Below, piece by piece: positions 51,852 through 59,539 of a stretch of DNA of 64,000 nucleotides; the first letter of the stretch is position 1, and each line of letters opens with the position of its first letter. The notes beneath the pieces are model-generated. The model did no database searches and was not told where the DNA came from. It worked only from the letters and a program-made list of their open reading frames with translations. A program made the position numbers and the translations under genes. The stretch is from Betaproteobacteria bacterium (GTDB taxonomy: Bacteria > Pseudomonadota > Gammaproteobacteria > Burkholderiales > SG8-39), in the NCBI GenBank assembly GCA_022340285.1, contig JAJDOG010000070.1, positions 59,490 to 123,489 on the forward strand, given 5' to 3'.

Positions 51852-53329
51852 ACCGGCTCCTTGCATGCGACGAAGACCCGCGGGGACGGCGCATCGGGTT
51901 CCACCGTCAACTCGATCCGCACATCCTTGTATCCCGCGCGCGAGCCCACGACCGTGTAGGTACCGGGCGCGAGCTCGATCTCCCGCGACTGGAAGCGTCC
52001 GAGCGGCCCGACCCGATAGACCGTCACCTCGGTCGCATCGTCCGAGGTGAGTCGCACGGCAATCGGCGTCGTCGCGCGACGCAGCGCCGTGTCCAGCCGC
52101 TCACGCGCCTGCGTGAGCCGCGGCCCACCCGCGGGCGCCGACTCTGCCGACGCAAGAACCTTGCGCGCCGCATCGCGCACGGTAGGCGAGTACAGGCGCT
52201 TGGGATCGGCAAGCAGCGCGTCGAGCTCGGCGTGCAGCCGGACCATGCGTTCGCTGCGCTCTATGCCGCTTTTCGCGAAATCGAGCGTCGGGTCGACCGC
52301 CAGTGCGCGCCGATAGACATCCAGCGCTCGGGTCCAGCGCTCGGTCGCTTCGAGGTTCTGTGCTTCGCTGCGCAGTTCGGCAAGCCGCTGTCGCTCGAGG
52401 CCCTCCTCTGCGCGGGCGAGTCCGTCGGCTGCCGACCGATCGCCCGGCCGCAACCGCGCAGCCGAGCGAAATGCCTGAGCGGCGTCCGTCCATTCCGAGT
52501 GATCGAGATGGGCGAGTCCGCGTGTCACGAGCTGCGCAAAGCGCCGATCCGCCAGGTGTCGCTCGGCGCGCGCGAGCGCCGCTTGCGCGGGAACGAAGGC
52601 CGGGTCGCGCTTTGCGGCGCTTGCATAGTCCTCGCGCGCGGCTTCCCACTCGCCGGCCTGCGCGTGAGTGTCGCCCGATTCCATGTGCGCAAGAACCCTA
52701 TCGAGCTCACGAGCGCGTGCAAGCCCCGCTTGCGCCGGTGCCCCTTCCGGGTGAATCGCCAGCGCTAGACGAAAGGCTTCGACCGCCTGTTGTTGGTCTC
52801 CAGCCAGGATCGCGGCCTCGCCACGCTTCAGCGCGTCCGCATACACGTTCTCTGCGCGTCCCGCAATCTCCGTCAATTGCCGGGCTGCCTCGCCGTAGCG
52901 CTGCGCGCCGCTTACATAGTCCCCCGAAGCAACGGCGGCGGCCGCGCTGGCGGCGATGTCGACCGCCGCAGCCAGATCCTCCGCCGCCCACGCCTCGGCC
53001 GCCTGTTCGCGCACCGATTTCAAGCGCTTCTCGTAGTCCGACTTCGCCTCCTCGGCGGCCAGGCGCTGGCGCACCGTTTCGGCTGCATCCGGCGCTCGCG
53101 CAGGAGCAGGTGCGGCAGCGGCTTTCGGGGCCGACTGCACTGATGTCGGGGGAGGTTCGAGCCACCCGGGCAACAACACGAATACCACCGCCGCCGCTGC
53201 AGTTGCGACGGCGAACGCTGCCAGAATCCAGTAGCTGGGAACGACGCTGCGTGTGCGCACGCCGATGGGCACCGTCGAGGCGGACGGCGCATTGCCACCG
53301 GCGGGAAATTTCTGGGGGGACGCGCTCAC
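51848..53329 (-). CDS. Membrane-anchored TPR-rich protein with C-terminal PEGA-like domain
   Basis: 493 aa from GTG. A short Pro/Ser-rich cytoplasmic end precedes one TM helix (about 33-55, YWILAAFAVATAAAAVVFVL). A long Ala/Arg-rich helical part (about 75-380) has TPR-like pairs: AFRLALAIHPEGAPAQAGLARA, DYASAAKRDPAFVPAQAALARAE, AFRSAARLRPGDRSAADGLARAE, VYRRALAVDPTLDFAKSGIE. The C-terminal 80 residues read as a PEGA-like sandwich (REIELAPGTYTVVGSRAGYKDVRIEL). It is probably a periplasmic scaffold for the complex. The stop overlaps the next gene by 4 bp. Confidence 0.8.
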   Translation of the reverse strand: MSASPQKFPAGGNAPSASTVPIGVRTRSVVPSYWILAAFAVATAAAAVVFVLLPGWLEPPPTSVQSAPKAAAAPAPARAPDAAETVRQRLAAEEAKSDYEKRLKSVREQAAEAWAAEDLAAAVDIAASAAAAVASGDYVSGAQRYGEAARQLTEIAGRAENVYADALKRGEAAILAGDQQQAVEAFRLALAIHPEGAPAQAGLARARELDRVLAHMESGDTHAQAGEWEAAREDYASAAKRDPAFVPAQAALARAERHLADRRFAQLVTRGLAHLDHSEWTDAAQAFRSAARLRPGDRSAADGLARAEEGLERQRLAELRSEAQNLEATERWTRALDVYRRALAVDPTLDFAKSGIERSERMVRLHAELDALLADPKRLYSPTVRDAARKVLASAESAPAGGPRLTQARERLDTALRRATTPIAVRLTSDDATEVTVYRVGPLGRFQSREIELAPGTYTVVGSRAGYKDVRIELTVEPDAPSPRVFVACKEPV

Positions 53330-53350
53330 GATGCCGCCCGGCGCGCGCGA

Positions 53351-54595
53351 TTACCGGCCGCTATCGCTCGTCCCCGGCGCTCCGCTCGCCGACGCGGCGG
53401 TACCCGGCGATTGCCCGGTCTCCGCGACGAAGAGCTCGCGCAGCGTGCTGCGCCACTGCGCGTACTGGGTCTCGACCGAACCGGTGAGTTTCACGGTGTG
53501 CCCGTCGACCTCGTCGACGATGGGCGCGACGTCGCCCTTGAACGACGCAGCCAGCTCCTTGATCGCATCTTCGTTGATCTTGGCGTCCTCGGCATACCGG
53601 TTTCCCGAGCGGAACGCCTCGACCCCGCCGATGACCAGCAGGCTCTGAGCCGCGACGCCTCCCGCCGTGTCACCGAAATTGACGCCCACCAGCGCCGCAC
53701 CGACGACCGCGGCGACGCCGAGGATGCGCCGCGTCCAGGCCTTTTGCTCGAGCTCGCGCTTCTGCGTGAGCTCCTCGAGGTACGCCTTGCGCCATTGCCC
53801 GTACGGCTCGCGCATGTCGTTATACAGATTGCCGTAGTACTGGTTCACGGTATCGATGAACATGTACTCGCGTTCGCGGATCTTCTGCACGCGATGGAGC
53901 ATCGGATCGCCCTCTGCCGGCAGCCGGTTCACGTGGACGGTTCCGGAATCATCCTCCGCAAGATAGCCCGCAAACGCGTAGGGGGCGATGCTCCGCGCGA
54001 ACTTGAGCATCGCGACGCGCCGGATCGTCGCGATCTCGCGCGGGCTCAGCTTCTGCAGGTGCGCAAGCATGTCGTTGGCGACCCGATTGTAGAGGTCCTG
54101 GTACGGGTCGTAATCCTTCTCGCCCAGCGACGCGTAGCTCTGCTTCGTCAACTCCGCCGAGTATTCGTTGTCGAACCACACGCGGCCCGTGACGTCGGCC
54201 ACCTGGAACTGCACGCGGAGCGTCTCGCCGTTCGATTCGATCAGCTTGCCCTTCACGCTGACGTCGACTTCTTCCGCCCGGTCCGGGACGACGCGCACCG
54301 CGCCCCAGTAACCCGTTCGCTGCAACGTCTGCTTGAGATGGAAGGGTATGAACCGTGCCTCGGCGGCGCGGATCTCCGGATTGGAAGCACCCTCCTCCTC
54401 GTCCGAGTCGGCCTTGGGAACTTCCAGAACGTGAATGCCCACGTCCAGCAACTTGTCCTCAGCCACTGGCGTCTGCGCCCAAACGGCCGCGGTGGGGGTC
54501 ACCGTCTTCTGAGCCGGCCCGGTCGCGCAGCCCTGTGCGCCCGCCACGATCAGCGCCGCAACGCACCACAAGATCGAACGCCGCCCCGCAGTCAT
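53351..54595 (-). CDS. Probable outer-membrane lipoprotein of the VWA/ExbB-like operon
   Basis: 414 aa. The N-terminus has a hydrophobic leader ending A-Q-G-C (Cys at about residue 23), an acceptable lipobox. A globular domain follows (VGIHVLEVP, VKGKLIESNGETLRVQFQVADVTGRVW, FDNEYS); then a helical part (REYMFIDTVNQYYGNLYNDMREPYGQWRKAYLEEL) and one hydrophobic Gly/Ala/Val stretch (about 285-310). No named family is recognised. GGGAG precedes ATG 54595, and the start overlaps the previous gene's stop (ATGA). It may anchor the complex to the outer membrane. Confidence 0.78.
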   Translation of the reverse strand: MTAGRRSILWCVAALIVAGAQGCATGPAQKTVTPTAAVWAQTPVAEDKLLDVGIHVLEVPKADSDEEEGASNPEIRAAEARFIPFHLKQTLQRTGYWGAVRVVPDRAEEVDVSVKGKLIESNGETLRVQFQVADVTGRVWFDNEYSAELTKQSYASLGEKDYDPYQDLYNRVANDMLAHLQKLSPREIATIRRVAMLKFARSIAPYAFAGYLAEDDSGTVHVNRLPAEGDPMLHRVQKIREREYMFIDTVNQYYGNLYNDMREPYGQWRKAYLEELTQKRELEQKAWTRRILGVAAVVGAALVGVNFGDTAGGVAAQSLLVIGGVEAFRSGNRYAEDAKINEDAIKELAASFKGDVAPIVDEVDGHTVKLTGSVETQYAQWRSTLRELFVAETGQSPGTAASASGAPGTSDSGR

Positions 54596-55491
54596 CCGCT
54601 GGCTCCCACGCCTTGCTTGTACTTGCGATACTCGTCCCACAACTTCTTCCTCAGTTCAGGATCGGACTCCGCTTCGGCCGCCTTGCGAATCTGGCGGGCG
54701 ACGATGTCGTCGTCGTTCCCGTCACCCACGTCGGGAGGCGGCACCGACGCCGTTGCGGGTCCGGCGGTGCCGGGTTCGCGACCGCCGACAGGCCCGCCCG
54801 GCGAGCCGTCATGCGTCGCACCGCGCGGTCCGCCCTGCGAGGCCTGCTCGGTGCCCGACTCCGGCGATTCGCCAGCACCTCGCTCCGACGCCGCGGATTC
54901 TTCCCCGCCTGACTTCGCGCCACGCGATCCCGCGGACGGCTTCCCCGATCCGTTGCCCGATCCGGACCCTGATCCGCCCCCTCCGCCCATCGCAGCGCCC
55001 GCTTCGGCTTCGCGGGTTCGTGCCTTGCGCGCCTCGTCGAGGAGCAGCTTGTCGAACGCTTCCAGCGATTCATTCAGCTTCTGGTCGAGCATCGCCACCT
55101 GCTCGGCTTCGGTTGCGGCGGCGACCGGCTGTGCTGCCCCCGCTCCACCGGCACCGTTCGTCGGCTGTTCCGCGACGAGCTTCTCGAGGTCCCGAACTCG
55201 CTCGCGATTCAGCGCGACCAGGGATTGCACACGCACGAGATACTCATCGAGTCGCTGGCGCTCCCCAGGCCGGGTTGCCGGATTCGTCCGCGCCACCTCG
55301 ACACGCTCGGTCAGTCTCGCCAGCACCCGCTCGCTGATCGCCAGGTCGTGACGCGCCTGCGCGAGGGCGTCCGCCAGCGGACCCGCCTGCGCCCCGTTCA
55401 CTGCGACGACGAGGAGCAGAGCGGCCAGCGCGGTACTGCAGGCCCTCAGCGCGACCCGCCATCGGCTTTGACTCCCCCGGTCGATTTTCAT
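54592..55491 (-). CDS. Secreted coiled-coil protein with Gly/Ser-rich linker
   Basis: 299 aa. A signal peptide (to NGAQAG, about residue 36) is followed by a coiled coil (about 38-90: LAQARHDLAISERVLARLTERVEVARTN, VQSLVALNRERVRDLEKLV), a second helix (105-140), a low-complexity Gly/Ser/Pro stretch (about 145-255) and a short C-terminal helix (DPELRKKLWDEYRKYK). No domain is recognised. It is the first gene of the operon that runs to 46114. The ribosome site is weak. Confidence 0.75.
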   Translation of the reverse strand: MKIDRGSQSRWRVALRACSTALAALLLVVAVNGAQAGPLADALAQARHDLAISERVLARLTERVEVARTNPATRPGERQRLDEYLVRVQSLVALNRERVRDLEKLVAEQPTNGAGGAGAAQPVAAATEAEQVAMLDQKLNESLEAFDKLLLDEARKARTREAEAGAAMGGGGGSGSGSGNGSGKPSAGSRGAKSGGEESAASERGAGESPESGTEQASQGGPRGATHDGSPGGPVGGREPGTAGPATASVPPPDVGDGNDDDIVARQIRKAAEAESDPELRKKLWDEYRKYKQGVGASG

Positions 55492-55536
55492 GGCTTTCGG
55501 ACCATCCGAACCCGATATTCACGCTCGTGAGGGAGG

Positions 55537-55564
55537 AAAAAGCAAGCCCCGGGCCAGTCGGCCC
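55537..55564 (-). terminator. Possible terminator after the potassium channel gene
   Basis: Within the 225-bp gap 55492-55716, GGGCC and GGCCC (55551-55564) form a 5-bp stem with a GACT loop on the minus strand. A TTTTT run follows 9 bases later. The stem is short and the T-run is displaced, so this is a weak candidate. If real, it separates the channel gene from the VWA/ExbB-like operon. Confidence 0.3.
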
Positions 55565-55716
55565 AGGAAACGCTTCAAAAATCGCTTAACGCCGCTCGAC
55601 TGGCGCCCATTTTTGCGCCATCCCACGCTGTGACTCACGCTCGACCGCCTCGGTTTCGCGAAAATCCTCGCTACCAGGGAGTGCGGCGGGGTCCGTGGCG
55701 CGTCCGCGGCGGGACT

Positions 55717-56415
55717 TCAGCGCGGATCTTGGTTCCCGGATTTCAGCGACTGCATGAGCCGCACTGCGACCAGTTGCGCGACGACGACCGCGATGTAGAA
55801 CTGGCCGAAGACCGCCTCCAGCCATGAGAGCGTCATGGCGGGCGCGCGGAGCGGGACGACATCCCCGTAGCCCATCGTCGTTAGGGTCACGACGCTGAAA
55901 TAGTCGAACAGGGCATGGCGGGAGTGCCAGCCATCCAGCTGCATGCCAACCGATCGGCTGAGCGAGAAGGACTCGGGCACCACGTAGTCGACGAGCGAAT
56001 AGAGCGAGGCCCATGCCGCGCCGGCCAACAGGTAGCCACACACGGATCCGATGACATCGTCGGCGCGAATCGCCCGCTGCCGGAAGATGTTGCGCAGAAT
56101 CTCCACCACTGCAAAGCTGAAGAAGAGCGCCAGCGCACAATCGTGGACGATGGCAATCGTGGTTCCCCCGTGGGCAGGCAGCGCGTAGCGCGCCCAGCTG
56201 CAGCCGATGCTGACGATGCCCGCGGCCAAAGCAACGAACCGATCGGCGCGTCCCTCGAACACGACGAGGAACACCGACAGCATTGCGAGCGTGACCAGGG
56301 CGTCGTGCAGCATCGGTCCCAGCACGCCCCGATCCGGCGCGAGCGACTGCGAGACAAACACGCAGACGATGATCGCGAGGAGGATGACGTGCTTCCACGC
56401 CTTCGCTCGCGCCAC
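55717..56415 (-). CDS. Two-pore-helix potassium channel family protein (ion channel)
   Basis: 232 aa from GTG 56415, which has GGAG 6 bp upstream; a TTG four codons earlier has no ribosome site. TM helices at about 8-24, 35-55, 60-75, 85-105, 120-145 and 190-215. The selectivity filter is TLTTMGYGDVVPL, with a pore helix before it and the inner helix EAVFGQFYIAVVVAQLVAVRLM after it. It probably conducts K+ without a cytoplasmic RCK domain; the tail ends soon after the last helix. Confidence 0.9.
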   Translation of the reverse strand: MARAKAWKHVILLAIIVCVFVSQSLAPDRGVLGPMLHDALVTLAMLSVFLVVFEGRADRFVALAAGIVSIGCSWARYALPAHGGTTIAIVHDCALALFFSFAVVEILRNIFRQRAIRADDVIGSVCGYLLAGAAWASLYSLVDYVVPESFSLSRSVGMQLDGWHSRHALFDYFSVVTLTTMGYGDVVPLRAPAMTLSWLEAVFGQFYIAVVVAQLVAVRLMQSLKSGNQDPR

Positions 56416-56433
56416 GATGGACTCCAACTCGAG

Positions 56434-59016
56434 TCAGCGCCTGAATCCGCCGAACCGTCCGCCTCCGAAACCACCGCCCCCACCAAACCGTCCACCGCCG
56501 AATCGGTCCGCGAAGCTCGAGCTGCTGAACCGGCTGCCGAAATTACCGCCGCCACCGCCGCCGAACCGGCTGCCGAAGTCGCCGCCGCCCGAGCCGCCGA
56601 ATCGGCTCGCGAAGCTGTCGCTGCCGCTGCCCGAGCGGTCCCAACCGCCCGAGGAGCTGCCGAAGCTCGACTCTCGGCTCTCGCCGGCGCTGCGCGCCTG
56701 CTGCTCCCGGTCCGCCCAGCTGGTGTCGCCGCTCGCTGGCTTCCAGCCGCTCGCCGTATGCTGCTGCCACCCGCTGCCATCGTTCTTGTAGACGCTGCCG
56801 TCCGAGCTTCCATAGTGATTGTTGTCGGACGGATGGCCGTTGTTCCAAGTGTTGGTCTGGCCGGTTTTGGCGTTGTACGTCGTGGTCGTCGAGTTGCGCG
56901 CATAGCCCTGCGGACCCGCAGTGGCCGTCGTGCTGCGGCTGATCGAGCTGCCGCCCGCGGCCGTCGCGGAGCCACTCGAGGCGTACTCGCGCTGGCCGGT
57001 GTACACGTTGTAGCTCTCGCCGCGCGTGACGCTGCCGCTGCCGCCCGCGGCCGTCGAGCCGGTCCGCGAGTAACCCCGCTGCGCCTGGCCGGTGTAGGGG
57101 TTGTAGCTTCGTCCGGCAGCGTAGTTTCCGCTCACGCCGGTGCGATAGTTGGAGTAGGAGCCTGCGGCCTGCGTGCCGATGGCGCCGCCCGGATTCGCAT
57201 ACCAGGTACGCGTGCCGGCCGACACGCCGGTCCCCCAGTTCCGATAGACGTTGGCGCTGACCGATCCACAGCACGGGTAGCCGTGGTAATAGGGGTGGTA
57301 GTAGGCGCCGCCCCAGTATGGCGTGACCCACGCAGCGGTGGCGAGTCCCATGCCGAAGCCGAACGCGAATCCCACCGCCGGGTTGTAGACCGGGGCGGCC
57401 GCGATGCCCCAGGTGACGGGCGGCGGATACCACACGGTTCCGATCCACGGCGAGTAGACGTATCCGGTGCCATACACGACGACGCCGTCGGACGACACGA
57501 CCGTGCCGAGATAGCCGGGTGTGTAGCCCACGTACACGACCTGCGGCGTGTAGCCGTAGATCCGCACGTATGTCACGTGGTGAAGCGGCGAGGTCGTCGG
57601 GATCGTGTACACCACCGGCGGCACCGACGTGGCCACCACCCATGGCCCCGTCAACGCGCTGGAATGGAACCAGACGCCGCGGGTGACCGCGTAATAGCTC
57701 GTCGGGTTGACCACGATGACCGGCGTACGGGAATTGACCACGTATTGCAGCGATGTGCCTGCGATCGGCTTGTATTGCGGCGCGCCGTCGAACGAGGGCG
57801 TGAACTTTGGCCCGTTCGTGCGCGAGATGGTCGCGTCCTGCGGAATCGTGTTGGCGATCAACGCTTCCTTCGCCTCCGGCGTGCCGGCGACCGACGCAAG
57901 CACGACGCTTGCCGGCCCGTGCTTCGGGATGCGCGCGAAATCCGCGGGCAGCGCATCGGCGGCGACGAACGACCAGGGACCGCCCATGCCGGGGCCCTTG
58001 TACCAGCGCCCCGCGATGAGAATGTAATAGTCGTTGCTCGTCGTCTCTACGAACACGTCGGCGGCCGTATTGCTTGCCCAGAGCAGATTCGTGTTGGGCA
58101 GCGGCACGAAGTTGGGCTGGCCCTTGAACACGATGAGCTCGGAGGGCTTCTCGGTGACATAGATCGTGGGGACACCGTCGGCGAGCGTCGGCTTTGGCTT
58201 CGTGTCCGGTCCGCCGTCCAGAAGATCGACGTGACCTGCCTTCGCAAGCTTCTCCGCGACGCCGTCGAGGCCGAACGGCGCCGAACCTTGCGTCCAGGGT
58301 CCGGTCAGCGTATGCGACGACATCCAGCCGTCGTAGACGTGGATGTAGTAGGTCTCGATGAAATTGGTGCGCGCGATGAACGCCTGCGTGTTGATCACCC
58401 GCTTGAACCGCGTGTCCGGGATGTCCTTGATCACCGGTTTCCCGTCGATCGGCACGAGAATCGCCGGGCCGTAGCTCACGATGATGTCCGGCGGAGTGTC
58501 GTTCACGGCGTGCGCGGCCGGCTTCACGGTGTCCGATGCCGCGAGCGATGCTTCCAGCCGATTGAGCGAGATCGTGGCGAGCGCACTCTCGACGGCCCGC
58601 GTGAGCTCGCGCGTGAAAGCCCTGCCGTTGTCGGGCAAGGTCGGAAACTTGAGCTCGAAGACGCCGAAGTCGTCGAGATCAACCAGTCGTGCGCCGCGGT
58701 CCACCTTGGTGCGCGCGCTCCCCGATACCACTCCGAACGTCTCGGTCTTGGCGTCGTTCGGCTTGAGCCCCACGGCGACGCGGAATTTGAGCTCGTTGCC
58801 CGTCCACGATTCGACCTGGGGCTGGTAGATGACAGCCCGTGCATTGCTCAACGTCATGTCGCGTGGCCACGGATCGGCAGGCAACGAGTTGGTGGGCGCG
58901 GGCAGCGACGGCGGTGGCGGCACCTCGCCCTGTATCTGCGCAAGGGCTGCGGTCGGCGCAATGAGCGCGACCGCGCCTGCGAACGCCATCACAAACGAGC
59001 GAACGCGAGTATTCAT
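56434..59016 (-). CDS. Large secreted protein with Tyr/Gly-rich and Gly/Phe/Arg-rich C-terminus
   Basis: 860 aa. Signal peptide to about residue 26 (APTAALAQ). Residues about 30-470 are globular, with repeated similar stretches (NFIETYYIHVYDGWMSSHTLTGPW, NDYYILIAGRWYKGPGMGGPW, TSYYAVTRGVWFHSSALTGPW), suggesting three related beta units each with the pattern Y-Y-x(6)-W-x(6,8)-G-P-W. A Tyr/Pro/Gly-rich middle (480-640) is followed by Ser/Thr/Gly-rich and finally FGGGRFGGGGG-type sequence. AGGAG precedes the ATG. It looks like a surface or matrix protein; no enzymatic motif is seen. Confidence 0.82.
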   Translation of the reverse strand: MNTRVRSFVMAFAGAVALIAPTAALAQIQGEVPPPPSLPAPTNSLPADPWPRDMTLSNARAVIYQPQVESWTGNELKFRVAVGLKPNDAKTETFGVVSGSARTKVDRGARLVDLDDFGVFELKFPTLPDNGRAFTRELTRAVESALATISLNRLEASLAASDTVKPAAHAVNDTPPDIIVSYGPAILVPIDGKPVIKDIPDTRFKRVINTQAFIARTNFIETYYIHVYDGWMSSHTLTGPWTQGSAPFGLDGVAEKLAKAGHVDLLDGGPDTKPKPTLADGVPTIYVTEKPSELIVFKGQPNFVPLPNTNLLWASNTAADVFVETTSNDYYILIAGRWYKGPGMGGPWSFVAADALPADFARIPKHGPASVVLASVAGTPEAKEALIANTIPQDATISRTNGPKFTPSFDGAPQYKPIAGTSLQYVVNSRTPVIVVNPTSYYAVTRGVWFHSSALTGPWVVATSVPPVVYTIPTTSPLHHVTYVRIYGYTPQVVYVGYTPGYLGTVVSSDGVVVYGTGYVYSPWIGTVWYPPPVTWGIAAAPVYNPAVGFAFGFGMGLATAAWVTPYWGGAYYHPYYHGYPCCGSVSANVYRNWGTGVSAGTRTWYANPGGAIGTQAAGSYSNYRTGVSGNYAAGRSYNPYTGQAQRGYSRTGSTAAGGSGSVTRGESYNVYTGQREYASSGSATAAGGSSISRSTTATAGPQGYARNSTTTTYNAKTGQTNTWNNGHPSDNNHYGSSDGSVYKNDGSGWQQHTASGWKPASGDTSWADREQQARSAGESRESSFGSSSGGWDRSGSGSDSFASRFGGSGGGDFGSRFGGGGGGNFGSRFSSSSFADRFGGGRFGGGGGFGGGRFGGFRR

Positions 59017-59161
59017 GCTGGTGCTCCTACGAACGAGGGGAGTGAGGGGGCGACGGGAAATTATAGCCGGGCGTGAGAGCCGCCCTTGCGACGGCCGATC
59101 ACTCCGGGAACATCGTTGTTGCTTCTTGTTTATCCAGGCACCCCTTGCAACCCCGCGACGG

Positions 59162-59509
59162 CTATTGATTCGAATCCGGATAGATCGGTGCGAGCGGAGC
59201 GAGCGAGTCGCTGCTCTCGTCTGGGCCCGGCGCCGGCGCGGGATTCGTTTGATCCGGCGACAGCGCGGGGGCGTTCTGGCCCGCATCAGGCCCGAGTGCC
59301 GGCGCGGGATTCGTCTGGTCCGGGCCGAGCGCCGGCGCGGGATTCGTCTGATCGGGCCCGAGCGCGGGACTCGTCGGCGTCTGGTCGGGTCCCAACGCCG
59401 GGGCGTTGGGACCCGCATCCGGACCGAGAGCCGGCGCCGGGGTTGGGGGTTGTTGCGCGGCCGCGGCCAGCGCGGCCACTGCCAGAATCAAGGCGACAAG
59501 GAATCGCAT
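59162..59509 (-). CDS. Small secreted protein with PALGPDQTN repeats
   Basis: 115 aa. A signal peptide (MRFLVALILAVAALAAAAQ) is followed by seven or eight imperfect units of about 9-11 residues with consensus P-A-L-G-P-D-Q/A-x-x-N (residues 25-97), and a short acidic end. The DNA is correspondingly repetitive (59219-59437). GAGGAC lies before the ATG. It begins 30 bp after the DUF1254 gene ends, so the two are probably cotranscribed. No function is known; it is probably an unfolded cell-envelope spacer. Confidence 0.72.
   Translation of the reverse strand: MRFLVALILAVAALAAAAQQPPTPAPALGPDAGPNAPALGPDQTPTSPALGPDQTNPAPALGPDQTNPAPALGPDAGQNAPALSPDQTNPAPAPGPDESSDSLAPLAPIYPDSNQ
59219..59437. repeat. 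In-gene tandem repeat coding for P-A-L-G-P-D-Q/A
   Basis: About seven imperfect tandem units, 27-33 bp each, built around GCGCTCGGCCCGGAC-like codons. Two adjacent units (encoding PALGPDQTNPA) are almost identical at the DNA level, which points to recent unequal exchange or slippage. Confidence 0.7.
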
Positions 59510-59539
59510 GCTATTTGTCCTCGTCCGTGAGTGTGGGAA

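Noticed and set aside
46114..55491. Zorya-type or Tol-Pal/Ton system
   Set aside because: No OmpA-domain ZorB, no ZorC/D/E helicase or nuclease, no TolB, Pal or TonB; the B-type subunits carry VWA domains instead.
55915..59076. A 1053-codon open frame on the plus strand across the channel and secreted-protein genes
   Set aside because: Low-complexity Arg/Ala/Val translation opposite genes with signal peptides, ribosome sites and recognisable motifs.
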